Source: Sipunculus nudus
Taxonomy: Eukaryota > Annelida > Sipuncula > Golfingiida > Sipunculidae
Assembly: GCA_026874595.1 (NCBI GenBank)
Contig: CM049307.1
Span: 92,418,330-92,482,329, forward strand
Length of the DNA stretch: 64,000 nucleotides
Direction of reading: 5' to 3'
In this document: piece by piece, positions 32,870 through 46,989 of the stretch
Layout: each line of letters opens with the position of its first letter
Position numbering within the stretch: the first letter of the stretch is position 1
Translations under genes and position numbers: made by a program
Notes under the pieces: model-generated
Seen by the model: only the letters and a program-made list of their open reading frames with translations
Told to the model about the DNA's origin: nothing
The model's database searches: none

Positions 32870-35800
32870 CACATTGGCCTTAAAGCCTAATGTACAAGTA
32901 AGACTGCCGGCACATTGACCTTTAAGCCTAATGTACAAGTTTGACTGTCGCACATTGACCTTTAAGCCTATTGTACAAGTAAGACTGCCGGCACATTGAC
33001 CTTTAAGCCTAATGTACAAATAAGACTACCGGCACATTGACTTTAAGCGTGAGGTACATGTTAGACTGCCGGCACATTGACCTTTAAGATAATGTACAAG
33101 TAAGACTGCCGGCACTTTCTCCCTTAAGCCTAATGTACAAGTAAGACTGTCGCACATTTACCTTTCAGATGAATGTACAAGTAAGACTGTCGGCACATTG
33201 ACCTTTTAGCCTAATGTACAAGTAAGACTGCCGGCAAATTTGGCCTTTATGCCTAATGTACAAGTAAGACTGCCGGCACATTGACCTTTAAGCCTGATGT
33301 ACAAGTAAGACTGCCGGCACTTTGACCTTTAAGCCTAATGTGCAAGTAAGACTGTCGCACATTGACCTTTAGGCCTAATGTACAAGTAAGACTACCGGCA
33401 CATTGACCTTTAAGCCTCATGTACAAGTAACACTGCCTGCACATTTACCTTTAAGCCTAATGTACAAGTTAAACTGTCGCACATTGACCTTTAAGCGTGA
33501 TGTACAAGTAAGACTGCCGGCACATTGACCTTTAAGCCTAATGTACAAGTTAGACTGTCGGCACATTGACCTTCAAGCTTAATGTACAAGTAAGACTGCC
33601 GGCACATTGACATTTAAGCGTGATGTACAAGTAAGACTGCCGGCACATTGACCTTTAAGCGTGATGTACAAGTAAGACTGCCGGCACATTGACCTTTAAG
33701 CCTAATGTACAAGTAAGACTGCCGGCACATTCACCTTTAAGCCTAATGTACAAGTAAGACTCCCGGCACATTGACCTTTAAGCCTAATGTACAAGTATGA
33801 CTGCCGGCACATTGACCTTTAAGCCTAATGTACAAGTAAGACTGCCGGGACATTGACCTTAAGCCTAATGTACAAGTAAGACTGCCGGCACATTAACCCT
33901 TATGGGTGATGTACATGTTAGACTGCCGGGACATTGACCTTTAAGATAATATACAAGTAAGACTGCCGGTACTTTCTCCTTTAAGCGTGAAGTACAGGTA
34001 AGACCGCCGGCACATTGACCTTTAAGATAATGTACAAGTAAAACTGCCGGTACTTTCTCCTTTAAGCGTGAAGTACAGGTAAGACTAACGGCACCTTGAC
34101 CTTTAAGCCTAATGTACAAGTAAGACTGCCGGTACATTGGCCTTTAAGCCTAATGTACAAGTAAGACTGCCGGCACATTGACCTTTAAGCCTGATGTACA
34201 AGTTAGACTGCCAGCACATTGACCTTTAAGCCTAATGTACAAATAAGACTACCGGCACATTGACTTTAAGCGTGATGTACAAGTAAGACTGCCGGCACAT
34301 TGACCTTTAAGCCTAATGTACAAGTAAGACTGTCAGCACATTAACCTTTAAGCGTGATGAACAAGTATGACTGCCGGCACCTTGACATTTGAGCGTGATA
34401 TCCAAGTACGATTGCCGCACATTGACCTTTAAGCATGATTTACAAGTAAGACTACCGGCACATTGACCTTTATGCCTGATGTACAAGTAAGACTGCCGGC
34501 ACATTATCCTTTAAGGGTGATGTACATGTAAGACTGCCGGCACATTGACCTTTAAGATAATGTACAAGTAAGACTGCCGGCACTTTCTCCTTTAGGCGTA
34601 AGGTACAGGTAAGACTGCCGGCACCTTGACCATTTAGCCTAATGTACAAGTATGACTGCCGGCACATTGACCTTTAAGCCCAATGTACAAGTAAGATTGC
34701 CGGCACATTGACCTAACGCCTAATGTACAAGTAAGACTGCCGGCACATTAACCCTTAAGGGTGATGTACATGTTAGACTGCCGGCACATTGACCTTTAAG
34801 ATAATATACAAGTAAGACTGCCGGTACTTTCTCCTTTAAGCGTAAAGTACAGGTAAGACTGCCGGCACCTTGACCATTAAGCCTAATGTACAAGTATGAC
34901 TCCTGGCACATTGACCTTTAAGCCCAATGTACAAGTAAGACTGCCGGCACATTGACCTTTAAGCCTAATGTACAAGAATGACTGCCGGCACATTGACCTT
35001 TAAGCCTAATGTACAAGTAAGACTGCCGGTACTTTCTCCTTTAGGCGTGAAGTGCAGGTAAGACTGCCGGCACATTGACCTTTAAGATAATGTACAATTA
35101 AAACTGCCGGCACTTTCTCCTTTAAGCGTAAAGTACAGGTAAGACTGTCGGCACCTTGACCTTTAAGCCTAATGTAAAAGTAAGACTGCCGGCACATTGG
35201 CCTTTAAGCCTAATGTACAAGTAAGACTGCCGGCACATTGACCTGTAAGCCTGATGTACAAGTAAGACTGCCGGCACATTGACCTTTAAGCCTAATGTGC
35301 AAGTAAGACTGTCGCACATTGACCTTTAAGCCTAATGTACAAGTAAGACTGCCGGCACATTGACCTTTGAGCCTAATGTACAAGTAAGACTGCTGGCACA
35401 TTGACCTTTGAGCCTAATAAACAAGTAAGACTGTCCCACATTGACCTTTAAGCCTAATGTATAAGTAAGACTGCCGGCACATTGACATTTAAGCCTTATG
35501 TACAAGTAAGACTGCTGGCACATTGACCTTTGAACCTAGTAAACAAGTAAGACTGCCGGCACATTGACATTTAAGCATAATGTACAAGTAAAACTGTCGC
35601 ACATTGACTTTTAAGCCTAATGTACAAGTAAGACTGCCGGCACATTGATCTTTAAGCCTAATGTACAAGTAAGACTGTCGCACATTGACCTTTAAGTCTA
35701 ATGTACAAGTAAGACTGCCGGCACATTGACCTTTAAGCCTAATTTACCAGTAAGACTACCGGCACATTGACCTTAAAGCCTAATGTACAAGTAAGACTGC

Positions 35801-38800
35801 CTGCACATCGACCTTTAGGCCTAATGTACAAGTTAAACTGTCGCACATTGACCTTTATGCGTGATGTACAAGTAAGACTGCCGGCACATTGACCTTTTAG
35901 CCTAATGTGCAAGTTAGACTGCCGGCACATTAAACCTTATGGGTGATGTACATGTTAGACTGCCGGCACATTGACCTTTAAGATAATATACAAGTAAGAC
36001 TGCCGGTACTTTCTCCTTTAAGTGTGAAGTACAGGTAAGACTGCCGGGACATTGACCTTTAAGCCTAATGTACAAGTAAGACTGCCAGCACATTGGCCTT
36101 AAAGCCTAATGTACAAGTAAGACTGCCGGCACATTGACCTTTAAGCCTAATGTACAAGTTTGACTGTCGCACATTGACCTTTAAGCCTATTGTACAAGTA
36201 AGACTGCCGGCACATTGACCTTTAAGCCTAATGTACAAATAAGACTACCGGCACATTGACTTTAAGCGTGAGGTACATGTTAGACTGCCGGCACATTGAC
36301 CTTTAAGATAATGTACAAGTAAGACTGCCGGCACTTTCTCCTTTAAGCCTAATGTACAAGTAAGACTGTCGCACATTTACCTTTCAGCCGAATGTACAAG
36401 TAAGACTGCCGGCACATTGACCTTTAAACCTAATGTACAAGTTAGACTGTCGCACATTGACCTTTAAGCCTAATGAACAAGTAAGACTGCCGGCACATTG
36501 ACCTTTAAACCTAATGTACAAGTTAGACTGTCGCACATTGACCTTAAAGCCTAATGTACAAGTAAGACTGCCGGCACATTGATCTTTAAGCCTAATGTAC
36601 AAGTAAGACTGTCGCACATTGACCTTTAAACCTAATGTACAAGTAAGACTGCCGGAACATTATCCTTTAAGGGTGATGTACATGTTAGAATGCCGGCACA
36701 TTGACCTTTAAGATAATGTACAAGTAAGACTGCCGGCACATTGACCTTTAAGCCTGATGTACAAGTAAGACTGCCGGCACATTGACCATTAAGCCTAATG
36801 TGCAAGTAAGACTGTCGCACATTGACCTTTAAGCCTAATGTACAAGTAAGACTGCCGGCACATTGACCTTTGAGCCTAATGTACAAGTAAGACTGCTGGC
36901 ACATTGAACTTTGAGCCTAATAAACAAGTAAGACTGTGCCACATTGACCTTTAAGCCTAATGTACAAGTAGGACTGCCGGCACATTGACCTTTAAGCCTA
37001 ATGTACAAGTAAGACTGCCGGCACATTGACCTTTAAGCCTAATGCACAAGTAAGACTGCCGGCACATCGACCTTTAAGCCTAATGTACAAGTAAGACTAC
37101 CGGCACCTTGACCTTTAAGCCTAATGTACAAGTTAGACTGTCGGCACATTGACCTTCGATCTTAATGTACAAGTAAGACTGCCGGCACATTGACCTTTAA
37201 GCCTGATGTACAAGTAAGACTGCCGGCACTTTGACCTTTAAGCCTAATGTGCAAGTAAGACTGTCGCACATTGACCTTTAAGCCTAATGTACAAGTAAGA
37301 CTGCCGGCACATTGACCTTTGAGCCTAATGTACAAGTAAGACTGCTGGCACATTGACCTTTGAGCCTAATAAACAAGTAAGACTGTCCCACATTGACCTT
37401 TAAGCCTAATGTACAAGTAGGACTGCCGGCACATTGACCTTAAAGCCTAATGTACAAGTAAGACTGCCGGCACATTGACCTTTAAGCCTAATGCACAAGT
37501 AAGACTGCCGGCACCTTGACCTTTAAGCCTAATGTACAAGTAAGACTGCCGGCACATTGGCCTATAAGCCTAATCTGCAAGTAAGACTGTCGCACATTGA
37601 CCTTTAAGCCTAATTTACAAGTAAGACTGCCGGCACATTGACCTTTGAGCCTAATGTACAAGTAAGACTGCTGGCACATTGACCTTTGAGCCTAATAAAC
37701 AAGTAAGACTGCCGGCACATTGACCTTTAAGCCTAATGTACAAGTAAGACTGCCGGCACATTGACCTTTAGGCCTAATATACAAGTAAGACTGCCGCCAC
37801 ATTGACCTTTAAGCCTAATGGACAAGTAAGACTGCCGGCACATTGACCTTTAAGCCTAATGTACATGTAAGACTGCCGGCACATTGACCTTTAAGCCTAA
37901 TGTGCAAGTAAGACTGCTGGCACATTGACCTTTGAGCCTAATAAACAAGTAAGACTGCCGGCACATTGACCTGTACGCCTAATGTACAAGTAAGACTGTC
38001 GCATATTGACCTTTAAGCCTAATATACAAGTAAGACTGCCGGCACATTGACCTTTAAGCCTAATGGACAAGTAAGACTGTCGCACATTGATCTTAAAGCC
38101 TAATGTACAAGTAAGACTGCCTGCACATTGACCTTTAAGCCTAATGTACAAGTTAAACTATCGCACATTGAACTTAAAGCGTGATGTACAAGTAAGACTG
38201 CCGGCACATTGACCTTTAAGCCTAATGTACAAGTTAGACTGTCGGCACATTGACCTTCTAGCTTAATGTACAAGTAAGACTACCGGCACATTCACCTTTA
38301 TGCGTGATGTACAAGTAAGACTGCCGGCACATTATCCTTTAAGGGTGATGTACATGTTAGACTACCGGCACATTGGCCTTTAAGATAATGTACAAGTAAG
38401 ACTGCCGGCACTTTCTCCTTTAGGCGTAAAGTACAGGTAAGACTGCCGGCACCTTCACCAATAAGCCTAATGTACAAGTATGACTGCCGGCACATTGACC
38501 TTTAAGCCCAATGTACAAGTAAGATTGCCGGCACATTGACCTTACGCCTAATGTACAAGTAAGACTGCCGGCACATTATCCTTTAAGGGTGATGTACATG
38601 TTAGACTACCGGCACATTGACCTTTAAGATAATGTACAAGTAAGACTGCCGGCACTTTCTCCTTTAGGCGTAAAGTACATGTAAGACTGCCGGCACCTTG
38701 ACCATTAAGCCTAATGTACAAGTATGACTGCCGGTACATTGACCTTTAAGCCCAATGTACAAGTAAGATTGCCGGCACATTGACCTTACGCCTAATGTAC

Positions 38801-41800
38801 AAGTAAGACTGCCGGCACATTAACCCTTAAGGGTGATGTACATGTTAGACTGCCGGCACATTGACCTTTAAGATAATATACAAGTAAGACTGCCGGTACT
38901 TTCTCCTTTAAGCGTAAAGTACAGGTAAGACTGCCGGCACCTTGACCATTAAGCCTAATGTACAAGTATGACTCCCGGCACATTGACCTTTAAGCCCAAT
39001 GTACAAATAAGACTGCCGGCACATTGACCTTTAAGCCTAATGTACAAGTATGACTGCCGGCACATTGACCTTTAAGCCCAATGTACAAATAAGACTGCCG
39101 GGACATTGACCTTAAGCCTAATGTACAAGTAAGACTACCGGTATTTTCTCCTTTAGGCGTGAAGTACAGGTAAGACTGCCGGCACATTGACCTTTAAGAT
39201 GATGTTCAAGTAAAACTGCCGGCACTTTCTCCTTTAAGCGTAAAGTACAGGTAAGACTGTCGGCACCTTGACCTTTAAGCCTAATGTACAAGTAAGACTG
39301 CCGGCATATTGGCCTTTAAGCCTAATGTACAAGTAAGACTGCCGGCACATTGACCTTTTAGCCTGATGTACAAGTAAGACTGCCGGCACATTGACCTTTA
39401 AGCCTTATGTGCAAGTAAGACTGCCGGCACATTGACCTTTAAGCCTAATATGCAAGTAAGACTGTCGCACATTGACCTTTAAGCCTAATGTACAAGTAAG
39501 ACTGCCGGTACATTGACCTTTTAGCCTAATGTACAAGTAAGACTGCTGCCACATTGACCTTTGAGCCTAATAAACAAGTAAGACTGTCCCACATTGACCT
39601 TTAAGCCTAATGTACAAGTAAGACTGCCGGCACATTGACATTTAAGCCTAATGTACAAGTAAGACTGCTGGCACATTGACCTTTGAGCCTAATAAACAAG
39701 TATGACTGTCCCACATTGACCTTTAAGCCTAATGTACAAGTAAGACTGCCGGCACATTGACATTAAAGCATAATGTACAAGTAAGACTGCCGGCACATTG
39801 ACCTGTAAGCCTAATGTACAAGTAAGACTGTCGCACATTGACCTTTAAGCCGAATGTACAAGTAAGACTGCCGGCACATTGACCTTTAAGCCTAATGTAC
39901 AAGTAAGACTACCGGCACATTGAACTTAAAGCCTAATGTACAAGTAAGACTGCCTGCACATTGACCTTTAAGCCTAATGTACAAGTTAAACTGTCGCACA
40001 TTGACCTTTAAGCGTATTGTACAAGTAAGACTGCCGGCACATTGACCTTTAAGCCTAATGTACAAGTTAGACTGCCGGCACATTAAACCTTATGGGTGAT
40101 GTACATGTTAGACTGCCGGCACATTGACCTTTAAGATAATATACAAGTAAGACTGCCGGCACTTTCTCCTTTAGGCGTAAAGTACAGGTAAGACTGCCGG
40201 CACCTTGACCAATAAGCCTAATGTACGAGTATGACTGCCGGCACATTGACCTTTAAGCCCAATGTACAAGTAAGATTGCCGGCACATTGACCTTACGCCT
40301 AATGTACAAGTAAGACTGCCGGGACATTAACCCTTAAGGGTGATGTACATGTTAGCCTGCCGGCACATTGACCTTTAAGATAATATACAAGTAAAACTGC
40401 CGGTACTTTCTCCTTTAAGCGTAAAGTACAGGTAAGACTGCCGGCACCTTGACCATTAAGCCTAATGTACAAGTATGACTCCCGGCACATTGACCTTTAA
40501 GCCTAATGTACAAGTAAAACTGTCGCACATTGACCTTTAAGCCTAATGTACAAGTAAGACTGCCGGCACATTGATCTTTAAGCCTAATGTACAAGTAAGA
40601 CTGCCGGCACATTGACCTTTAAGCCTAATGTACAAGTAAGACTGCCGGCACATTGACCTTAAAGCCTAATGTACAAGTAACACTGCCTGCACATCGACCT
40701 TTAAGCCTAATGTACAAGTTAAACTGTCGCACATTGACCATTAAGCGTGATGTACATGTAAGACTGCCGGCACATTGACCTTTAAGCCTAATGTACAAGT
40801 TAGACTGCCGGCACATTAAACCGTATGGGTGATGTACATGTTAGACTGCCGGCACATTGACCTTTAAGATAATATACAAGTAAGACTGCCGGTACTTTCT
40901 CCTTTAAGTGTGAAGTACAGGTAAGACTGCCGGCACATTGACCTTTAAGCCTAATGTACAAGTAAGACTACCGGCACATTGACCTTTAAGCCTAATGTAC
41001 AAGTTTGACTGTCGCACATTGACCTTTATGCCTATTGTACAAGTAAGACTGCCGGCACATTTACCTTTAAGCCTAATGTACAAGTAAGACTACCGGCACA
41101 TTGACCTTTAAGCCTAATGTACAAGTTTGACTGTCGCACATTGACCTTTATGCCTATTGTACAAGTAAGACTACCGGCACATTTACTTTAAGCGTGAGGT
41201 ACATGTTAGACTGCCGGCACATTGACCTTTAAGATAATGTACAAGTAAGACTGCCGGCACTTTCTCCTTTAAGCCTAATGTACAAGTAAGACTGTCGCAC
41301 ATTTACCTTTCAGCCGAATGTACAAGTAAGACTGCCGGCACATTGACCTTTAAACCTAATGTACAAGTTAGACTGTCGCACATTGACCTTTAAGCCTAAT
41401 GAACAAGTAAGACTGCCGGCACATTGACCTTTAAACCTAATGTACAAGTTAGCCTGTCGCACATTGACCTTAAAGCCTAATGTACAAGTAAGACTGCCTG
41501 CACATTGATCTTTAAGCCTAATGTACAAGTAAGACTGTCGCACATTGACCTTTAAACCTAATGTACAAGTAAGACTGCCGGCACATTGACCTTTAAGATA
41601 ATGTACAAGTAAGACTGCCGGCACTTTCTCCCTCAAGCGTAAAGTACAGGTAAGACTGCCGGCACCTTGACCATTAAGCCTAATGTTCAAGTATGACTCC
41701 CGGCACCTTGACCTTTAATCCTGATGTACAAGTAAGACTGCCGGCACATTGGCCTTTAAGCCTAATGTACAAGAAAGACTGCCGGCACATTGACCTTTAA

Positions 41801-42314
41801 GCCTGATGTACAAGTAAGACTGCCGGCAATTTGACCATTAAGCCTAATGTGCAAGTAAGACTGTCGCACATTGACCTTTAAGCCTAATGTACAAGTAACT
41901 CTGCCGGCACATTGACCTTTGAGCCTAATGTACATGTAAGACTGCTGGCACATTGAACTTTGAGCCTAATAAACAAGTAAGACTGTCCCACATTGACCTT
42001 TAAGCCTAATGTACAAGTAAGACTGCCGGCACATTGACCTATAAGCCTAAGGTGCAAGTAAGACTGCCGGCACATTGACCTTTGAGCCTAATGTACAAGT
42101 AAGACTGCCGGCACATTGACCTTTGAGCCTAATAAACAAGTAAGACTGCCGGCACATTGACCTGTAAGCCTAATGTACAAGTAAGACTGTCGCATATTGA
42201 CCTTTAAGCCTAATATACAAGTAAGACTGCCGGCACATTGACCTTTGAGCCTAATAAACAAGTAAGACTGCCGGCACATTGACCTGTAAGCCTAATGTAC
42301 AAGTAAGACTGTCG
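32870..42314. repeat. Satellite long-range duplication, proximal copy
   Basis: The same sequence recurs 21686 bp downstream with no length change over at least 9.4 kb. Scattered checks gave one base difference (35044 G versus 56730 A). The left limit is fuzzy because generic units flank it. Confidence 0.9.
34720..34930. repeat. Diverged satellite cassette with a 12-bp palindrome (type example)
   Basis: Five units in fixed order: ACCCTTAAGGGT palindrome unit (34751-34762), AAGATAATATAC unit, TACTTTCTCC unit, CCTTGACCATTAAG unit, AAGCCCAATG unit. The same order recurs near 38792, 40299, 49725, 51231, 53920, 56406, 60478 and 61985. Confidence 0.8.
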
Positions 42315-43640
42315 CATTTTGACCTTTAAGCCTAATATACAAGTAAGACTGCCGGCACACTGACCTTTAAGCCTAATGTACAAGTAAGACTGCCGGCACA
42401 TTGACCTTTAAGCCTAAGGTGCAAGTAAGACTGCCGGCACATTGACCTTTAAGCCTAAGGTGCAAGTAAGACTGCCGGCACATTGACCTTTAAGCCTAAT
42501 ATACAAGTAAGACTGCCGGCACACTGACCTTTAAGCCTAATGTACAAGTAAGACTGCCGGCACATTGACCTTTAAGCCTAAGGTGCAAGTAAGACTGTCG
42601 CATTTTGACCTTTAAGCCTAATATACAAGTAAGACTGCCGGCACACTGACCTTTAAGCCTAATGTACAAGTAAGACTGCCGGCACATTGACCTTTAAGCC
42701 TAAGGTGCAAGTAAGACTGCCGGCACATTGACCTTTAAGCCTAAGGTGCAAGTAAGACTGCCGGCACATTGACCTTTAAGCCTAATATACAAGTAAGACT
42801 GCCGGCACACTGACCTTTAAGCCTAATGTACAAGTAAGACTGCCGGCACATTGACCTTTAAGCCTAAGGTGCAAGTAAGACTGCCGGCACATTGACCTTT
42901 AAGCCTAAGGTGCAAGTAAGACTGCCGGCACATTGACCTTTAAGCCTAATATACAAGTAAGACTGCCGGCACACTGACCTTTAAGCCTAATGTACAAGTA
43001 AGACTGCCGGCACATTGACCTTTAAGCCTAAGGTGCAAGTAAGACTGCCGGCACATTGACCTTTAAGCCTAAGGTGCAAGTAAGACTGCCGGCACATTGA
43101 CCTTTAAGCCTAATATACAAGTAAGACTGCCGGCACACTGACCTTTAAGCCTAATGTACAAGTAAGACTGCCGGCACATTGACCTTTAAGCCTAAGGTGC
43201 AAGTAAGACTGCCGGCACATTGACCTTTAAGCCTAATATACAAGTAAGACTGCCGGCACACTGACCTTTAAGCCTAATGTACAAGTAAGACTGCCGGCAC
43301 ATTGACCTTTAAGCCTAAGGTGCAAGTAAGACTGTCGCATTTTGACCTTTAAGCCTAATATACAAGTAAGACTGCCGGCACACTGACCTTTAAGCCTAAT
43401 GTACAAGTAAGACTGCCGGCACATTGACCTTTAAGCCTAAGGTGCAAGTAAGACTGCCGGCACATTGACCTTTAAGCCTAAGGTGCAAGTAAGACTGCCG
43501 GCACATTGACCTTTAAGCCTAATATACAAGTAAGACTGCCGGCACACTGACCTTTAAGCCTAATGTACAAGTAAGACTGCCGGCACATTGACCTTTAAGC
43601 CTAAGGTGCAAGTAAGACTGCCGGCACATTGACCTTTAAG
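42315..43640. repeat. Satellite core with 164-bp (4-mer) higher-order repeat
   Basis: The CACACTG-marked unit recurs at 42356, 42520, 42642, 42806, 42970, 43134, 43257, 43379 and 43543. The steps are 164 bp, with three shorter steps of 122-123 bp. Unit order: CACACTG, AAGGTGC, AAGGTGC, AATATAC. The units are nearly identical, which indicates recent spread. Confidence 0.88.
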
Positions 43641-44139
43641 CCTAAGGTGCAAGTAAGACTGCCGGCACATTGACCTTTGAGCCTAATAAACAAGTAAGAC
43701 TGCCGGCACATTGACCTGTAAGCCTAATGTACAAGTAAGACTGTCGCATTTTGACCTTTAAGCCTAATATACAAGTAAGACTGCCGGCACACTGACCTTT
43801 AAGCCTAATGTACAAGTAAGACTGTCGGCACATTGACCTTTAAGCCTAAGGTGCAAGTAAGACTGCCGGCACATTGACCTTTGAGCCTAATAAACAAGTA
43901 AGACTGCCGGCACATTGACCTGTAAGCCTAATGTACAAGTAAGACTGTCGCATATTGACCTTTAAGCCTAATATACAAGTAAGACTGCCGGCACACTGAC
44001 CTTTAAGCCTAAGGTGCAAGTAAGACTGCCGGCACATTGACCTTTGAGCCTAATAAACAAGTAAGACTGCCGGCACATTGACCTGTAAGCCTAATGTACA
44101 AGTAAGACTGTCGCATATTGACCTTTAAGCCTAAGGTGC

Positions 44140-46440
44140 AAATAAGACTGCCGGCACATTGACCTTTAAGCCTAATATACAAGTAAGACTGACGGCACAT
44201 TGACCTTTAAGCCTAAGGTGCAAGTAAGACTGCCGGCACATTGACCTTTAAGCCTAATATACAAGTAAGACTGTCGGCACATTGACCTATAAGCCTAAGG
44301 TGCAAGTAAGACTGCCGGCACATTGACCTTTAAGCCTAATATACAAGTAGGACTGTCGGCACATTGACCTTTAAGCCTAAGGTGCAAATAAGACTGCCGG
44401 CACATTGACCTTTAAGCCTAAGGTGCAAGTAAGACTGCCGGCACATTGACCTTTAAGCCTAATATACAAGTAAGACTGTCGGCACATTGACCTTTAAGCC
44501 TAAGGTGCAAGTAAGACTGCCGGCACATTGACCTATAAGCCTAATGTACAAGTAAGACTGCCGGCACATTGACCTATAAGCCTAATGTACAAGTAAGACT
44601 GCCGGCACATTGACCTGTAAGCCTAATGTACAAGTAAGACTGTCGCATATTGACCTTTAAGCCTAAGGTGCAAATAAGACTGCCGGCACATTGACCTTTA
44701 AGCCTAATATACAAGTAAGACTGTCGGCACATTGACCTATAAGCCTAAGGTGCAAGTAAGACTGCCGGCACATTGACCTTTAAGCCTAATATACAAGTAA
44801 GACTGTCGGCACATTGACCTTTAAGCCTAAGGTGCAAATAAGACTGCCGGCACATTGACCTTTAAGCCTAATATACAAGTAAGACTGTCGGCACATTGAC
44901 CTTTAAGCCTAAGGTGCAAGTAAGACTGCCGGCACATTGACCTATAAGCCTAATGTACAAGTACAACTGCCGGCACATTGACCTTTAAGCCTAATATACA
45001 AGTAAGACTGTCGGCACATTGACCTTTAAGCCTAAGGTGCAAATAAGACTGCCGGCACATTGACCTTTAAGCCTAATATACAAGTAAGACTGTCGGCACA
45101 TTGACCTTTAAGCCTAAGGTGCAAGTAAGACTGCCGGCACATTGACCTTTAAGCCTAATATACAAGTAAGACTGTCGGCACATTGACCTATAAGCCTAAG
45201 GTGCAAGTAAGACTGCCGGCACATTGACCTTTAAGCCTAATATACAAGTAAGACTGTCGGCACATTGACCTTTAAGCCTAAGGTGCAAATAAGACTGCCG
45301 GCACATTGACCTTTAAGCCTAATATACAAGTAAGACTGTCGGCACATTGACCTTTAAGCCTAAGGTGCAAGTAAGACTGCCGGCACATTGACCTATAAGC
45401 CTAATGTACAAGTACGACTGCCGGCACATTGACCTTTAAGCCTAATATACAAGTAAGACTGTCGGCACATTGACCTTTAAGCCTAAGGTGCAAATAAGAC
45501 TGCCGGCACATTGACCTTTAAGCCTAATATACAAGTAAGACTGTCGGCACATTGACCTATAAGCCTAAGGTGCAAGTAAGACTGCCGGCACATTGACCTT
45601 TAAGCCTAATATACAAGTAAGACTGTCGGCACATTGACCTTTAAGCCTAAGGTGCAAATAAGACTGCCGGCACATTGACCTTTAAGCCTAATATACAAGT
45701 AAGACTGTCGGCACATTGACCTTTAAGCCTAAGGTGCAAGTAAGACTGCCGGCACATTGACCTATAAGCCTAATGTACAAGTACGACTGCCGGCACATTG
45801 ACCTTTAAGCCTAATATACAAGTAAGACTGTCGGCACATTGACCTTTAAGCCTAAGGTGCAAATAAGACTGCCGGCACATTGACCTTTAAGCCTAATATA
45901 CAAGTAAGACTGTCGGCACATTGACCTTTAAGCCTTAGGTGCAAGTAAGACTGCCGGCACATTGACCTATAAGCCTAATGTACAAGTAAGACTGCCGGCA
46001 CATTGACCTATAAGCCTAATGTACAAGTAAGACTGCCGGCACATTGACCTGTAAGCCTAATGTACAAGTAAGACTGTCGCATATTGACCTTTAAGCCTAA
46101 GGTGCAAATAAGACTGCCGGCACATTGACCTTTAAGCCTAATATACAAGTAAGACTGTCGGCACATTGACCTATAAGCCTAAGGTGCAAGTAAGACTGCC
46201 GGCACATTGACCTTTAAGCCTAAGGTGCAAGTAAGACTGCCGGCACATTGACCTTTAAGCCTAATATACAAGTAAGACTGTCGGCACATTGACCTTTAAG
46301 CCTAAGGTGCAAATAAGACTGCCGGCACATTGACCTTTAAGCCTAATATACAAGTAAGACTGTCGGCACATTGACCTTTAAGCCTAAGGTGCAAGTAAGA
46401 CTGCCGGCACATTGACCTATAAGCCTAATGTACAAGTAAG
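44140..46440. repeat. Satellite core with 82-bp (2-mer) higher-order repeat
   Basis: Units ending AATATAC alternate with units starting GTCGGCACATT and ending AAGGTGC, many with AAATAAGACT. A GTACGACTG/GTACAACTG marker recurs at 44961, 45412 and 45781, steps of 451 and 369 bp (11 and 9 units), pointing to a longer nested period. Confidence 0.82.
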
Positions 46441-46989
46441 ACTGCCGGCATATTGACCTTTAAGCCTAATGTGCAAGTAAGACTGCCGGCACATTGACCT
46501 TTAAGCCTAAGGTGCAAGTAAGACTGCCGGCACATTGACCTTTGAGCCTAATAAACAAGTAAGACTGCCGGCACATTGACCTGTAAGCCTAATGTACAAG
46601 TAAGACTGTCGCATATTGACCTTTAAGCCTAATATACAAGTAAGACTGCCGGCACACTGACCTTTAAGCCTAATGTACAAGTAAGACTGCCGGCACATTG
46701 ACCTTTAAGCCTAAGGTGCAAGTAAGACTGCCGGCACATTGACCTTTGAGCCTAATAAACAAGTAAGACTGCCGGCACATTGACCTGTAAGCCTAATGTA
46801 CAAGTAAGACTGTCGCATATTGACCTTTAAGCCTAATATACAAGTAAGACTGCCGGCACACTGACCTTTAAGCCTAAGGTGCAAGTAAGACTGCCGGCAC
46901 ATTGACCTATAAGCCTAAGGTGCAAGTAAGACTGCCGGCACACTGACCTTTAAGCCTAATGTACAAGTAAGACTGCCGGCACACTGACC

